From Bryobacterales bacterium (GTDB lineage Bacteria > Cyanobacteriota > Vampirovibrionia > Obscuribacterales > Obscuribacteraceae): a stretch of 10,957 nt of DNA. The stretch is from assembly GCA_903970295.1 (NCBI GenBank), contig CAJCHQ010001040.1:1-10957 (forward strand), given 5' to 3'. This document shows, piece by piece, positions 1 to 6,072 of the stretch (the first letter of the stretch is position 1; each line of letters begins with the position of its first letter). The notes below the pieces were generated by a model. That model did not search any database. It was not told where the DNA came from and worked only from the letters and a program-made list of their open reading frames with translations. The translations under genes and the position numbers were made by a program.

Positions 1-570
1 TGGCATTCCAGGAACCATGCCAGGCGGCATCTGGGCGACGTCTGATTCGCCGACGCCAAGAGTTTTCTTCAGGCGATTGATTCTTTCTTTAGCAGGAATA
101 GCCGGAAACCCTGCACCAAAAACCTTTTTCTCTAGGGCCAGCAGCCTAGCGTTTTGGTCGAGATTGGCAAATTTTTTCTTCAATATAAGCAGTTCTAGTT
201 TGCCGAGATCGGCGTTGCTGCTGGCAGTTGCGCCAACATTGCCGGGCGATTTTTCGGCCATACTGCGACGCTGTCCGGTAACCTGGCGCAACATTGCCAA
301 TCGCTCGGAAACGGTACCGGCCTGGCTTCTGCGGGTTAGAAACAACTCCAGACGCTGCAATCTTTTTTCGGCAGGATCGGCATCGAATGTCTTCTGGAAG
401 TAATTGCGTTCCATGGCGCTCAGAGCTTTAGCGTCAGGATCGGCGGCAGCCGACACGGCCACCGCAGACTTGCCCTGGGCCGGCGACGGCGCTGCCGGCG
501 AAGGGAGAGGGTTGACTACAGTCAAAACCGCAAGAGAAAGAAGAAAAGTTGTTTGCTGTCTCTTTGTCAT
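1..570 (-). CDS. Secreted helical-repeat protein, N-terminal 190 residues (runs off left edge)
   Basis: An open frame starts at ATG 570-568 and stays open to base 1, so the C-terminus is missing. Residues 1-28 look like a Sec signal peptide: MTKRQQ, a hydrophobic stretch LLSLAVLTVV, then a Pro/Ala-rich cleavage region. A low-complexity Ala/Pro/Ser linker follows to about 48. Residues 52-99 and 124-172 hold two copies of a roughly 49-residue charged helical module. Each splits into two 24-residue units of the type LExxxFx...xxRLxxLE, for example LEKKVFGAGFPAIPAKERIN at 147-166. The sequence then turns Pro/Met/Gly-rich (MPPGMVPGMP) at the edge. I know this repeat style from exported proteins of cyanobacteria and Melainabacteria, where function is unknown, so I name none. 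The start is uncertain: the frame is open upstream to an ATG pair at 642-637 preceded by AAAAGGGG. That start would put 23-24 residues in front of the signal peptide, so 570 is preferred despite its weak Shine-Dalgarno. Confidence 0.72.
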   Translation of the reverse strand, partial: MTKRQQTTFLLSLAVLTVVNPLPSPAAPSPAQGKSAVAVSAAADPDAKALSAMERNYFQKTFDADPAEKRLQRLELFLTRRSQAGTVSERLAMLRQVTGQRRSMAEKSPGNVGATASSNADLGKLELLILKKKFANLDQNARLLALEKKVFGAGFPAIPAKERINRLKKTLGVGESDVAQMPPGMVPGMP

Positions 571-638
571 TGTTCGATTTGCCGGCTCTTCTGACAACGC
601 GACAATCGCACCGAGCCCGGCACGGCTGCCACAAATCA

Positions 639-899
639 TCATACCCCTTTTAAAACAGACAGCGGCTTTCTATAAATGTTCCGCTGCCCAGCCTCAGCTG
701 AGCCCGACCGAGACAGTCCGTAATAAGCGCAACCCGAATTATCGATCTTGCGAGCATTCCATGATTGATTGGCGGCGGGCTGAATCAAATATGCTGACTC
801 AATCACATGGCTCGCCGACCTTCCTTGCGCACAATGAAAGCCGTAAACCGCTCCGGCAATCATGGAGAGGTATACAACTGCGCAGCCAAATTTGAGCAT
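639..899 (-). CDS. Possible small exported protein of 86 residues
   Basis: I do not recognise this protein. ATG 899-897 is preceded by GGAGG at 911-907 with a 7-base gap, one of the best ribosome binding sites in the window. Residues 1-25 (MLKFGCAVVYLSMIAGAVYG...) form a short basic start followed by a hydrophobic stretch, as in a signal peptide or single membrane anchor. The rest is polar with no motif I can name and two Cys (24 and 57). The stop TGA at 641-639 overlaps an ATG at 642-640 in an ATGA arrangement, and that ATG is in frame with the downstream repeat protein. The gene lies about 150 bases downstream of a strong promoter-like sequence. Against it: the frame is short, the composition is unremarkable, and the region could simply be a long leader of the repeat protein. 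Confidence 0.35.
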   Translation of the reverse strand: MLKFGCAVVYLSMIAGAVYGFHCAQGRSASHVIESAYLIQPAANQSWNARKIDNSGCAYYGLSRSGSAEAGQRNIYRKPLSVLKGV

Positions 900-1058
900 A
901 AACAGACCTCCGACAAGACAACACAAGGACACGTTACTGATGAAGCGGTGACTGCATGCCATATATGAGGCCTGCGATCACAGACACATAGATCAGAAAG
1001 CAGCCTAACCTGAGCATTGGTCTGCTGGCAATTTCTATGAAGGGCGACACGAAACCGC

Positions 1059-1087
1059 ATTATCATGGCAAAACATTAAGTTGTCAA
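1059..1087 (-). promoter_or_regulatory. Sigma70-type promoter for the leftward unit
   Basis: On the minus strand TTGACA (1087-1082, perfect -35) is followed after exactly 17 bases by GATAAT (1064-1059, 5 of 6 of the -10 consensus). It sits just past the dnaK terminator and points towards the small ORF at 899 and the repeat protein at 570, predicting transcription from about 1052 and a leader of about 150 bases. It is the best-matching promoter I found in the window, but it is a sequence match only. Confidence 0.55.
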
Positions 1088-1133
1088 GCCAAAAAAAAGG
1101 CGCTGGCTTCATACCTTCTTGAGAGTTCGCAAG

Positions 1134-1164
1134 AACAAAAACGCAAGCATTGTTGCCTGCGTTT
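1134..1164 (-). terminator. Rho-independent terminator of dnaK
   Basis: Downstream of the dnaK stop, the minus strand forms a 10-bp stem from 1164-1155 (AAACGCAGGC) and 1148-1139 (GCTTGCGTTT), with one G-U pair and a 6-base loop. The second arm ends in T's and continues TTGTTCTT. It is 23 bases past the stop codon, the usual place for an intrinsic terminator, and it separates dnaK from the promoter at 1059-1087. Confidence 0.72.
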
Positions 1165-1187
1165 CTGAATTACTTGAGATTCAAGCG

Positions 1188-3173
1188 TTACTCTTCGGAA
1201 GCTCTGAACTCAGCGTCAACAACTTCGTCAGATGCACCACCGCCACTGTAGCCACCGCCGCCGCCACCGTAGCCGGCTTCGCCGCCGCCGTTGGCACCAT
1301 ATCCGCCACCACCGGCCTCGCCACCATATCCGCCACCACCAGCGCCGTATTCCTCGCCGCCTTCTTCGTGGGAACGTGTCGCAGCCGCTTGTTGCAAGAG
1401 CACAAGAGCTCCCCTCAATTCGTTCATGATGCTCTTGATCGTTTCTTGATCTGCGTCATCTTTCAATTTCTCACGCAAATCTGTCACGAGCATTTCAGCG
1501 CGAGCTTTTTCACCCGCGGTAACTCGATCGCCGAGGTCACGAATGTGACGTTCGACCGAGTAACAGATGGAATCGGCTTCGTTGCGCACATCGGCTTCTT
1601 CTTTGCGTCTGCGGTCTTCGGCAGCATGAGCTTCCGCCTCTCTGACCAGACGTTCGATGTCCTCTTTGGACATATTGGTACTGGCAGTGATTGTGATTTT
1701 CTGTTCTTTGCCTGTCGACTGGTCACGGGCAGTGACATTCATGATGCCGTTTGCGTCGATGTCGAAAGTAACTTCGATCTTTGGTTGTCCTCTGGAAGCC
1801 GGAGGAATTCCATCGAGTCGGAAGTTGCCGAGCAACTTGTTATCACGAGCCATGGGTCTTTCACCCTGGAAGACGTAAATGTCAACTGCAGTTTGATTGT
1901 CGTCGGCAGTCGAGAAGACTTCAGACTTTCTGGTCGGAATCGTTGTGTTCCGTTCGACCAACTTTGTCATCACACCACCCATGGTTTCGATACCCAGCGA
2001 GAGAGGAGTGACGTCGAGGAGAACCACGCCTTTGACTTCACCGCCCAGAACGCCGGCTTGAATCGCGGCACCAACTGCCACCACTTCGTCAGGGTTGACA
2101 CTCTGGTTAGGCTCTTTGCCGCCAGTAAGACTTTTGACCAGTTCCTGAACTGCTGGAATTCGAGTCGAACCGCCAACCAGAACCACTTCATCGAGAGATT
2201 CGTAACTGAGTTTCGAATCTCGCAACGCTTGTTCCATCGGCGCCCGGCATCTTTCGACCAGATGTCTAGTCAATTCGTTGAATCGGGCCCGCGTCAACTT
2301 CATTTCCAAGTGCTTCGGACCAGTTGCATCAGCCGTGATGAAAGGCAATGAAAGATTGGTTTCGATCACTGATGACAATTCGATCTTGGCTTTCTCTGCG
2401 GCTTCGGTTAGACGTTGCAAGGCTTGCCGGTCTTTGCGCAGATCGATGCCTTCCAGGTTGTTGAACTCGTCTGCTACCCAGGTGACTATGCAATGGTCAA
2501 AGTCATCACCACCAAGGTGCGTATCGCCGGATGTCGCTTTCACTTCGAAAACGCCATCGCCGACTTCCAGAACCGAAACGTCGAATGTGCCACCGCCCAG
2601 ATCGAATACAAGAATGGTTTCGTTTTCTTTCTTGTCTAGACCATAAGCGAGGGCTGCAGCTGTCGGCTCATTGATGATTCTGAGCACATCGAGACCAGCA
2701 ATAGTGCCGGCGTTTTTCGTCGACTGACGTTGCGAGTCATTGAAGTAAGCAGGAACAGTAATGACTGCACTGGTGACTTTCTCACCAAGATATTTTTCGG
2801 CATCTTCTTTTAGCTTGCGCAAAATCATCGCCGAGATTTCTTCAGGCGAATAATCTTTGCCTTGAATGGCGACTTTGCAGCCACCATCACTTCCTTCCTT
2901 CACTTTGTACGAAACAATTTTCTTCTCGGAATCAACTTCACTGAACCGACGACCAACAAATCGCTTGATGGAGTAAACCGTGTTTTCAGGGTTTAAAACA
3001 GCTTGGCGCCTGGCCAGCTGACCAACTAAACGTTCACCGGACTTAGTAAATGCGACTACAGACGGCGTTGTGCGCCCGCCTTCGGCATTGGAAACCACGG
3101 TGGGCTGACCACCTTCCATCACAGCGACCACTGAGTTTGTGGTTCCGAGATCGATGCCTACTGACTTACCCAT
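1188..3173 (-). CDS. dnaK: Chaperone DnaK (Hsp70)
   Basis: ATP-driven cytosolic chaperone that binds exposed hydrophobic segments, normally working with DnaJ and GrpE; neither gene is in this window. At 661 residues it is slightly longer than usual. The nucleotide-binding domain starts with GIDLGTTNS (6-14) and includes the phosphate motif [10 protein letters not shown] (191-200) and [12 protein letters not shown] (331-342). The interdomain linker is [15 protein letters not shown] (383-397), followed by the substrate-binding beta domain to about 500 and the helical lid to about 600. Residues 605-646 are an unusually long Gly/Tyr-rich stretch before the normal-looking end [11 protein letters not shown] 3173-3171 has AGGGAG 8 bases upstream and the canonical MGK start. 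The gene stands alone, with 424 bases upstream and its own terminator. I see no CIRCE inverted repeat upstream, so HrcA control is not supported here. Confidence 0.98.
   Translation of the reverse strand: MGKSVGIDLGTTNSVVAVMEGGQPTVVSNAEGGRTTPSVVAFTKSGERLVGQLARRQAVLNPENTVYSIKRFVGRRFSEVDSEKKIVSYKVKEGSDGGCKVAIQGKDYSPEEISAMILRKLKEDAEKYLGEKVTSAVITVPAYFNDSQRQSTKNAGTIAGLDVLRIINEPTAAALAYGLDKKENETILVFDLGGGTFDVSVLEVGDGVFEVKATSGDTHLGGDDFDHCIVTWVADEFNNLEGIDLRKDRQALQRLTEAAEKAKIELSSVIETNLSLPFITADATGPKHLEMKLTRARFNELTRHLVERCRAPMEQALRDSKLSYESLDEVVLVGGSTRIPAVQELVKSLTGGKEPNQSVNPDEVVAVGAAIQAGVLGGEVKGVVLLDVTPLSLGIETMGGVMTKLVERNTTIPTRKSEVFSTADDNQTAVDIYVFQGERPMARDNKLLGNFRLDGIPPASRGQPKIEVTFDIDANGIMNVTARDQSTGKEQKITITASTNMSKEDIERLVREAEAHAAEDRRRKEEADVRNEADSICYSVERHIRDLGDRVTAGEKARAEMLVTDLREKLKDDADQETIKSIMNELRGALVLLQQAAATRSHEEGGEEYGAGGGGYGGEAGGGGYGANGGGEAGYGGGGGGYSGGGASDEVVDAEFRASEE
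1295..1340. repeat. 27-bp tandem repeat in the Gly-rich tail of dnaK
   Basis: CACCATATCCGCCACCACC occurs at 1295-1313 and again at 1322-1340, a 27-bp period. On the coding strand this is a 9-residue unit, seen as GGGGYGGEA then GGGGYGANG at residues 612-629. The surrounding 1240-1345 is rich in CCGCCACC triplets. Such a repeat can gain or lose units by slippage in multiples of three without breaking the frame. Confidence 0.7.
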
Positions 3174-3220
3174 CTTTGAAACTCCCTACCGCTCCTGTCA
3201 AAGCCGGAGAACCCAACGGA

Positions 3221-3261
3221 ATTATACTTGGGTCTACCCAAACATGCAGGAGACCCCAAAC
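3221..3261 (-). promoter_or_regulatory. Repeat-rich control element upstream of dnaK
   Basis: A perfect TATAAT lies on the minus strand at 3226-3221, but I find no good -35 at the right distance (CTGCAT at 17 bases). Where the spacer would be, there is a 14-bp palindrome TTGGGTCTACCCAA (3228-3241). On the plus strand ACCCAAAC (3236-3243) is repeated as ACCCCAAAC (3253-3261), and a related ACCCAAC lies at 3211-3217. The palindrome next to a -10 box suggests an operator for an unidentified regulator. Alternatively it may be part of the leader if transcription starts at the upstream promoter. Confidence 0.35.
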
Positions 3262-3272
3262 GTGTTTTTGCA

Positions 3273-3301
3273 ATTTTATGGTAAATGCATGACGTCTTCA
3301 A
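3273..3301 (-). promoter_or_regulatory. Candidate dnaK promoter
   Basis: On the minus strand TTGAAG (3301-3296, 4 of 6) and TAAAAT (3278-3273, 5 of 6) are exactly 17 bases apart. Transcription would start near 3266, giving a leader of about 93 bases that includes the palindrome at 3228-3241. In the leader, GGGTCT and AGACCC could also pair as a 6-bp stem with a 15-base loop. Confidence 0.42.
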
Positions 3302-3597
3302 AACCATAATGACAATCACGCGCGCGGACATTAATAAACTTATACAAAGTTTTATCTTCTCCATACCCCTGCCGTTCGGGCTTCTAGGACCAAACCGCCC
3401 TATTTTTTAGGGGTACTTGAGGACCTCCCACCGGATTATTATCGGAAGAACAAGAACTTAGTAAGAACTTCCACCAACAGCAGATCGAAAGATCCGCCAT
3501 GCTGATCTTCTACCCACCATCGGGCTTCTTAACTAACGCTTTTACTCGATTTGCTTTGAAATCTGCCAAATTCTGTAAAAAGTTTGTATGCGCTCGA
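3302..3597. other. Non-coding stretch with imperfect direct repeats
   Basis: No convincing gene lies here. Two related blocks are visible on the plus strand. The first, 3354-3385, begins ATCTTCT and ends CGGGCTTCT; the second, 3505-3529, has the same ends with a shorter middle. AAGAAC occurs three times at 3446-3468, twice as AAGAACTT 11 bases apart (3452 and 3463). Positions 3480-3497 form a short hairpin: on the plus strand, a stem of GCAGATC and GATCCGC closed by GAAA with one mismatch. CCCTA and TAGGG pair around five T's at 3398-3412 with no following T tract. None of these amounts to a recognised RNA family or a clear terminator for the hydrolase gene that ends at 3598. Confidence 0.4.
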
Positions 3598-4326
3598 TCA
3601 AGCGGACGGACCAAGCACTTCACCGATAGCCAAGGGGCAGATTTGCGCTTTGGCATTTTCGCTCTTAGCTAATTTCACCAGATCAGACGATTGGTAGCGG
3701 AAAGGCACTTGTTCAACCAGGGCTTGCCAATGCAGAGGCACGATGCGACTGGCACCAATTTCTTCAGCGATGCGCAGGGCCTCGGCCGGAGAAGCTACCG
3801 CGTACTTGCCCCCGATCGGCAGACAAGCAGTGTGTACTGGCAACCCCTTCAACGCCTTAGCGATCTCTGCCGTGTAGATCGTATCGCCCGAATGGTAATA
3901 ACCATTGATGTAAAAGCCGATCACAGGCTTGCCGGGAGCAGAGCTGCGAGCAAAGACCGTGATCAGAGTCTTGCCTAACCGATTAACTGGATGATGCGCT
4001 GGCGTCGCCAGAATTTCAGCGCCGCGAAACGAAATTTTCTCGCCCTGATCCAAAGAGATGAAATTTTCAGCCGGAATCACGCGCCGATACTTGCGTGTCA
4101 TCCAGCGCATCAGCACTGCCGGTCCGGCGAATTGACAACGCCAGGATTCATATAGTTTGGGCGACATGAAAACGCCGTGGTCGAAGTGTCCGTGGCTCAA
4201 GAGCACTAAATCGCCTTGCGGCAACTTAGTCCAGTCGACTGGATCACGCAAATATGGGTCTACATATATGCTCAAGCCGTCGACCTCGAGGCGAACAGCA
4301 CTGTGCCCGAGATATGTAAGGCTCAT
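3598..4326 (-). CDS. Metallo-beta-lactamase-fold metal-dependent hydrolase (UlaG/UPF0173-like)
   Basis: A 242-residue cytosolic protein with no signal peptide. It has the metal-binding signature HxHxDH at 45-50 (SHGHFDHG), a following HH at 111-112, the bridging Asp in SGDT (D148) and a late His in VPLHW (H199). That set supports a two-metal site. The opening pattern MSLTYLGHSAVRLEVDGLSI followed by VDPYL is typical of the UlaG/UPF0173 branch (L-ascorbate-6-phosphate lactonase and relatives). The substrate cannot be read from sequence, and no ascorbate or phosphotransferase genes are nearby. ATG 4326-4324 has GGAG 7 bases upstream. The gene is divergent from the secreted protein at 4427, with a perfect palindrome between them. 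Confidence 0.88.
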   Translation of the reverse strand: MSLTYLGHSAVRLEVDGLSIYVDPYLRDPVDWTKLPQGDLVLLSHGHFDHGVFMSPKLYESWRCQFAGPAVLMRWMTRKYRRVIPAENFISLDQGEKISFRGAEILATPAHHPVNRLGKTLITVFARSSAPGKPVIGFYINGYYHSGDTIYTAEIAKALKGLPVHTACLPIGGKYAVASPAEALRIAEEIGASRIVPLHWQALVEQVPFRYQSSDLVKLAKSENAKAQICPLAIGEVLGPSA

Positions 4327-4341
4327 GAAGGTACTCCGAAG

Positions 4342-4360
4342 GTGACAACACCTTTGTCAC
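4342..4360. promoter_or_regulatory. Perfect 7-5-7 palindrome between divergent genes
   Basis: GTGACAACACCTTTGTCAC: arms GTGACAA (4342-4348) and TTGTCAC (4354-4360) match perfectly around a 5-base centre. It lies 15 bases upstream of the hydrolase start codon and 66 bases before the secreted-protein start at 4427. It fits a dimeric repressor or activator site, or a hairpin just upstream of the hydrolase ribosome binding site if transcribed leftward. No T tract follows on either strand, so a terminator is unlikely. No regulator gene is adjacent. Confidence 0.42.
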
Positions 4361-4426
4361 GGTTCTGTGGCAGCTGAGTTGCTAAAATCATACACCTGTT
4401 GTCTGGCTTGTGATTTGAGAAAACCT

Positions 4427-6034
4427 ATGCACTTAACTAGAAAATCGAATGCTGTTCTCATCGCTTCTGGTGCACTGATTTGCCTGAATGCAAATTTACC
4501 GGCGACGGCCGACTCCAAACCTGTGGAATGGTTGAAGTATTTCAACCCGATGCCGCAAAAAAATTATCTCAATCAATCACAAGATCGAGCAATCAAGAAA
4601 AGGTCATTTAAATCCGGCAATATGCCGGACTTGCAGGCTATTCCCAATAAAGAAATCGGTTTGTTCGCCATAGTGACCGCCAACGAATGCAAAGACACCG
4701 AACTCTTGAAAGGTCTGTTGGCCAATCCCAAAGTGAGCGGCATATCAACACTGATCAGCTGGAAAGATCTGGAACCGAGCGAAGGCCAATACGATTGGAA
4801 GCTGATCGACAATGTGCTCGACGTGTGCAAAGAGAACAACAAAACATTGATCTTACGTGTCTCGACTTGCGGGCTCGATCAATCGGGGACCGAAAATGAT
4901 TCAGACACGCCAAAATGGGTTTTTGATGCCGGCGTCAAATCGCTCTCGTATCAGGGATTAGACGGTAAACCCCACTTGATGCCGATATTCTGGGATACGA
5001 CTTATCTGGCCCGGTGGGCAAATTTCGTCACAGCAATGGGTGAAAAATACGATAAGAATCCCAACCTTCACAGCATCGGCATCACAGGTGGTGGCATACT
5101 GGGCGGCACAGCCGTAGTGCCCGACTTCCTGAGCGACAAGGCAAATTACGAAAAGCTCGAAGAGTCGCTGAAAACAGAGCATAAAATGAGCCAGAGACAG
5201 TTGGTCGAACACTGGAAATATGTTTCAGATCTTTTTCCGAAAGCGTTTCCGACAGCTCGTTTAAATTTCGACATCGATCCGCCAACGCCTAACCGAGCAG
5301 GTCAAGACACTCTCGATGAAATTTCGGACTATCTCGTTTATCGCTACGGCCAGCGCATTTATTTGACCAGACAAAATATGGCAGACGCCAAACACGGTTT
5401 CGATCAATATCGCATCATTCTGAAATTTAAAAACGATACATTTACTGGCTATGCATTGACGGACAAAATTTCTGATCAAGACTGGCCAAAGCTAACGAAA
5501 AATTGCCTCGACGACGGCGTCAGCTTCGTCGAATTGCCGGCCAAAACCTTTGCTAATACAGACGAAGCGGTGCAAGAAGCGCTGGCCAGATTGAATGATC
5601 ATCTCGGCTACCAGCTGGTATCACAGAAGGTGACCATTCCCAATGACATCAAATCTGGTGAATCTTTAAAAGCATCTTTCTCCTTTCTCAATTTAGGATC
5701 TGCATCACCGAAGCGACCGAACAGGCAACTCGACCGCGACATTCCAGCCAGTTATCAAATCGGGCTCGAATTGCGCGACAACACAGGCAAGCCAGTCGTA
5801 CTCTCGGTGCAGACACCGCCCGTGCCGACAACTCAATGGCTTGCCGGCAAGCCGATTGCTTGGGAGGATGAGTTTCGCATGCCAAAATTGAAAGCCGGTG
5901 AATATTCGGTCTGGCTTTCTGTTTTGAATAAGGAAACGAAAAAGAAACTGCAAATACTGAACTCGCTTGATGCTGAATCAGCCAAGCCGGAAGCAGCGGT
6001 AGCCGTAGGAAAAATCCAGATACTGGCGGATTGA
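4427..6034 (+). CDS. Secreted TIM-barrel protein, DUF4832/GH-A glycosidase-like
   Basis: A 535-residue exported protein. Residues 1-28 are a signal peptide (MHLTRK, hydrophobic AVLIASGALICL, probable cleavage after PATA). Residues about 70-385 resemble a clan-A glycosidase barrel: SWKDLEPSEGQYDW (111-124), PIFWDTTYLARWANF (186-200) with MGEKYDKNPNLHSIGITGGG after it, and FVELPAKTF (367-375). Then LNDHLGYQL (389-397) introduces a C-terminal beta-sandwich of about 140 residues, the order seen in DUF4832 proteins. The usual Glu after the Gly-rich GITGGGILGG strand is not visible, so catalysis is unproven. The longest frame opens at GTG 4367 with no ribosome binding site and 20 residues before the signal peptide; ATG 4427 gives a clean one and is preferred. 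A TAAAAT at 4383-4388 could be a -10 box, without a good -35. The PspA-like gene follows after 38 bases, probably in the same transcript. Confidence 0.72.
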   Translation: MHLTRKSNAVLIASGALICLNANLPATADSKPVEWLKYFNPMPQKNYLNQSQDRAIKKRSFKSGNMPDLQAIPNKEIGLFAIVTANECKDTELLKGLLANPKVSGISTLISWKDLEPSEGQYDWKLIDNVLDVCKENNKTLILRVSTCGLDQSGTENDSDTPKWVFDAGVKSLSYQGLDGKPHLMPIFWDTTYLARWANFVTAMGEKYDKNPNLHSIGITGGGILGGTAVVPDFLSDKANYEKLEESLKTEHKMSQRQLVEHWKYVSDLFPKAFPTARLNFDIDPPTPNRAGQDTLDEISDYLVYRYGQRIYLTRQNMADAKHGFDQYRIILKFKNDTFTGYALTDKISDQDWPKLTKNCLDDGVSFVELPAKTFANTDEAVQEALARLNDHLGYQLVSQKVTIPNDIKSGESLKASFSFLNLGSASPKRPNRQLDRDIPASYQIGLELRDNTGKPVVLSVQTPPVPTTQWLAGKPIAWEDEFRMPKLKAGEYSVWLSVLNKETKKKLQILNSLDAESAKPEAAVAVGKIQILAD

Positions 6035-6051
6035 GAGAAACTTGCACAAAA

Positions 6052-6064
6052 CCTTCTAGAAGGA
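6052..6064 (+). promoter_or_regulatory. Ribosome binding site inside a palindrome, pspA-like gene
   Basis: CCTTCTAGAAGG (6052-6063) is a perfect 12-base palindrome whose right half forms the Shine-Dalgarno AAGGA (6060-6064), 8 bases before ATG 6073. It fixes that ATG as the start rather than the TTG at 6031. CCTT can pair with AAGG around a CTAG loop; a 4-bp stem is weak, so any masking of the site would be modest. Confidence 0.45.
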
Positions 6065-6072
6065 AACCACTC

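Noticed and set aside
404..895. 163-codon plus-strand open frame opposite the left-edge genes
   Set aside because: No ribosome binding site or domain. The opposite strand carries a signal peptide, repeats and a promoter.
1240..1345. Possible CRISPR or minisatellite array
   Set aside because: The repeats are in frame within dnaK, encode the Gly-rich tail and have no spacers.
1119..2351. 410-codon plus-strand open frame
   Set aside because: It is antisense to dnaK, lacks any family motif, and its composition is the complement of the Gly-rich tail and conserved Hsp70 codons.
3158..3364. 68-codon minus-strand open frame reaching into dnaK
   Set aside because: It overlaps the dnaK start and promoter elements, has a purine run too close to its ATG, and no recognisable protein features.
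3398..3412. Hairpin CCCTA/TAGGG as a terminator for the hydrolase gene
   Set aside because: The stem is only 5 bp and A-rich in the loop, has no T tract after it on either strand, and is about 190 bases from the stop.
3174..3597. CIRCE (HrcA) operator upstream of dnaK
   Set aside because: I looked for TTAGCACTC-N9-GAGTGCTAA and found no match or near match in the intergenic region.
4354..4388. TTGTCA plus TAAAAT as a promoter for the secreted-protein gene
   Set aside because: The spacer is 23 bases, too long for a standard promoter, and the TTGTCA belongs to the palindrome.
4367..4426. GTG 4367 as the start of the secreted protein
   Set aside because: It has no ribosome binding site and would bury the signal peptide behind 20 extra residues.
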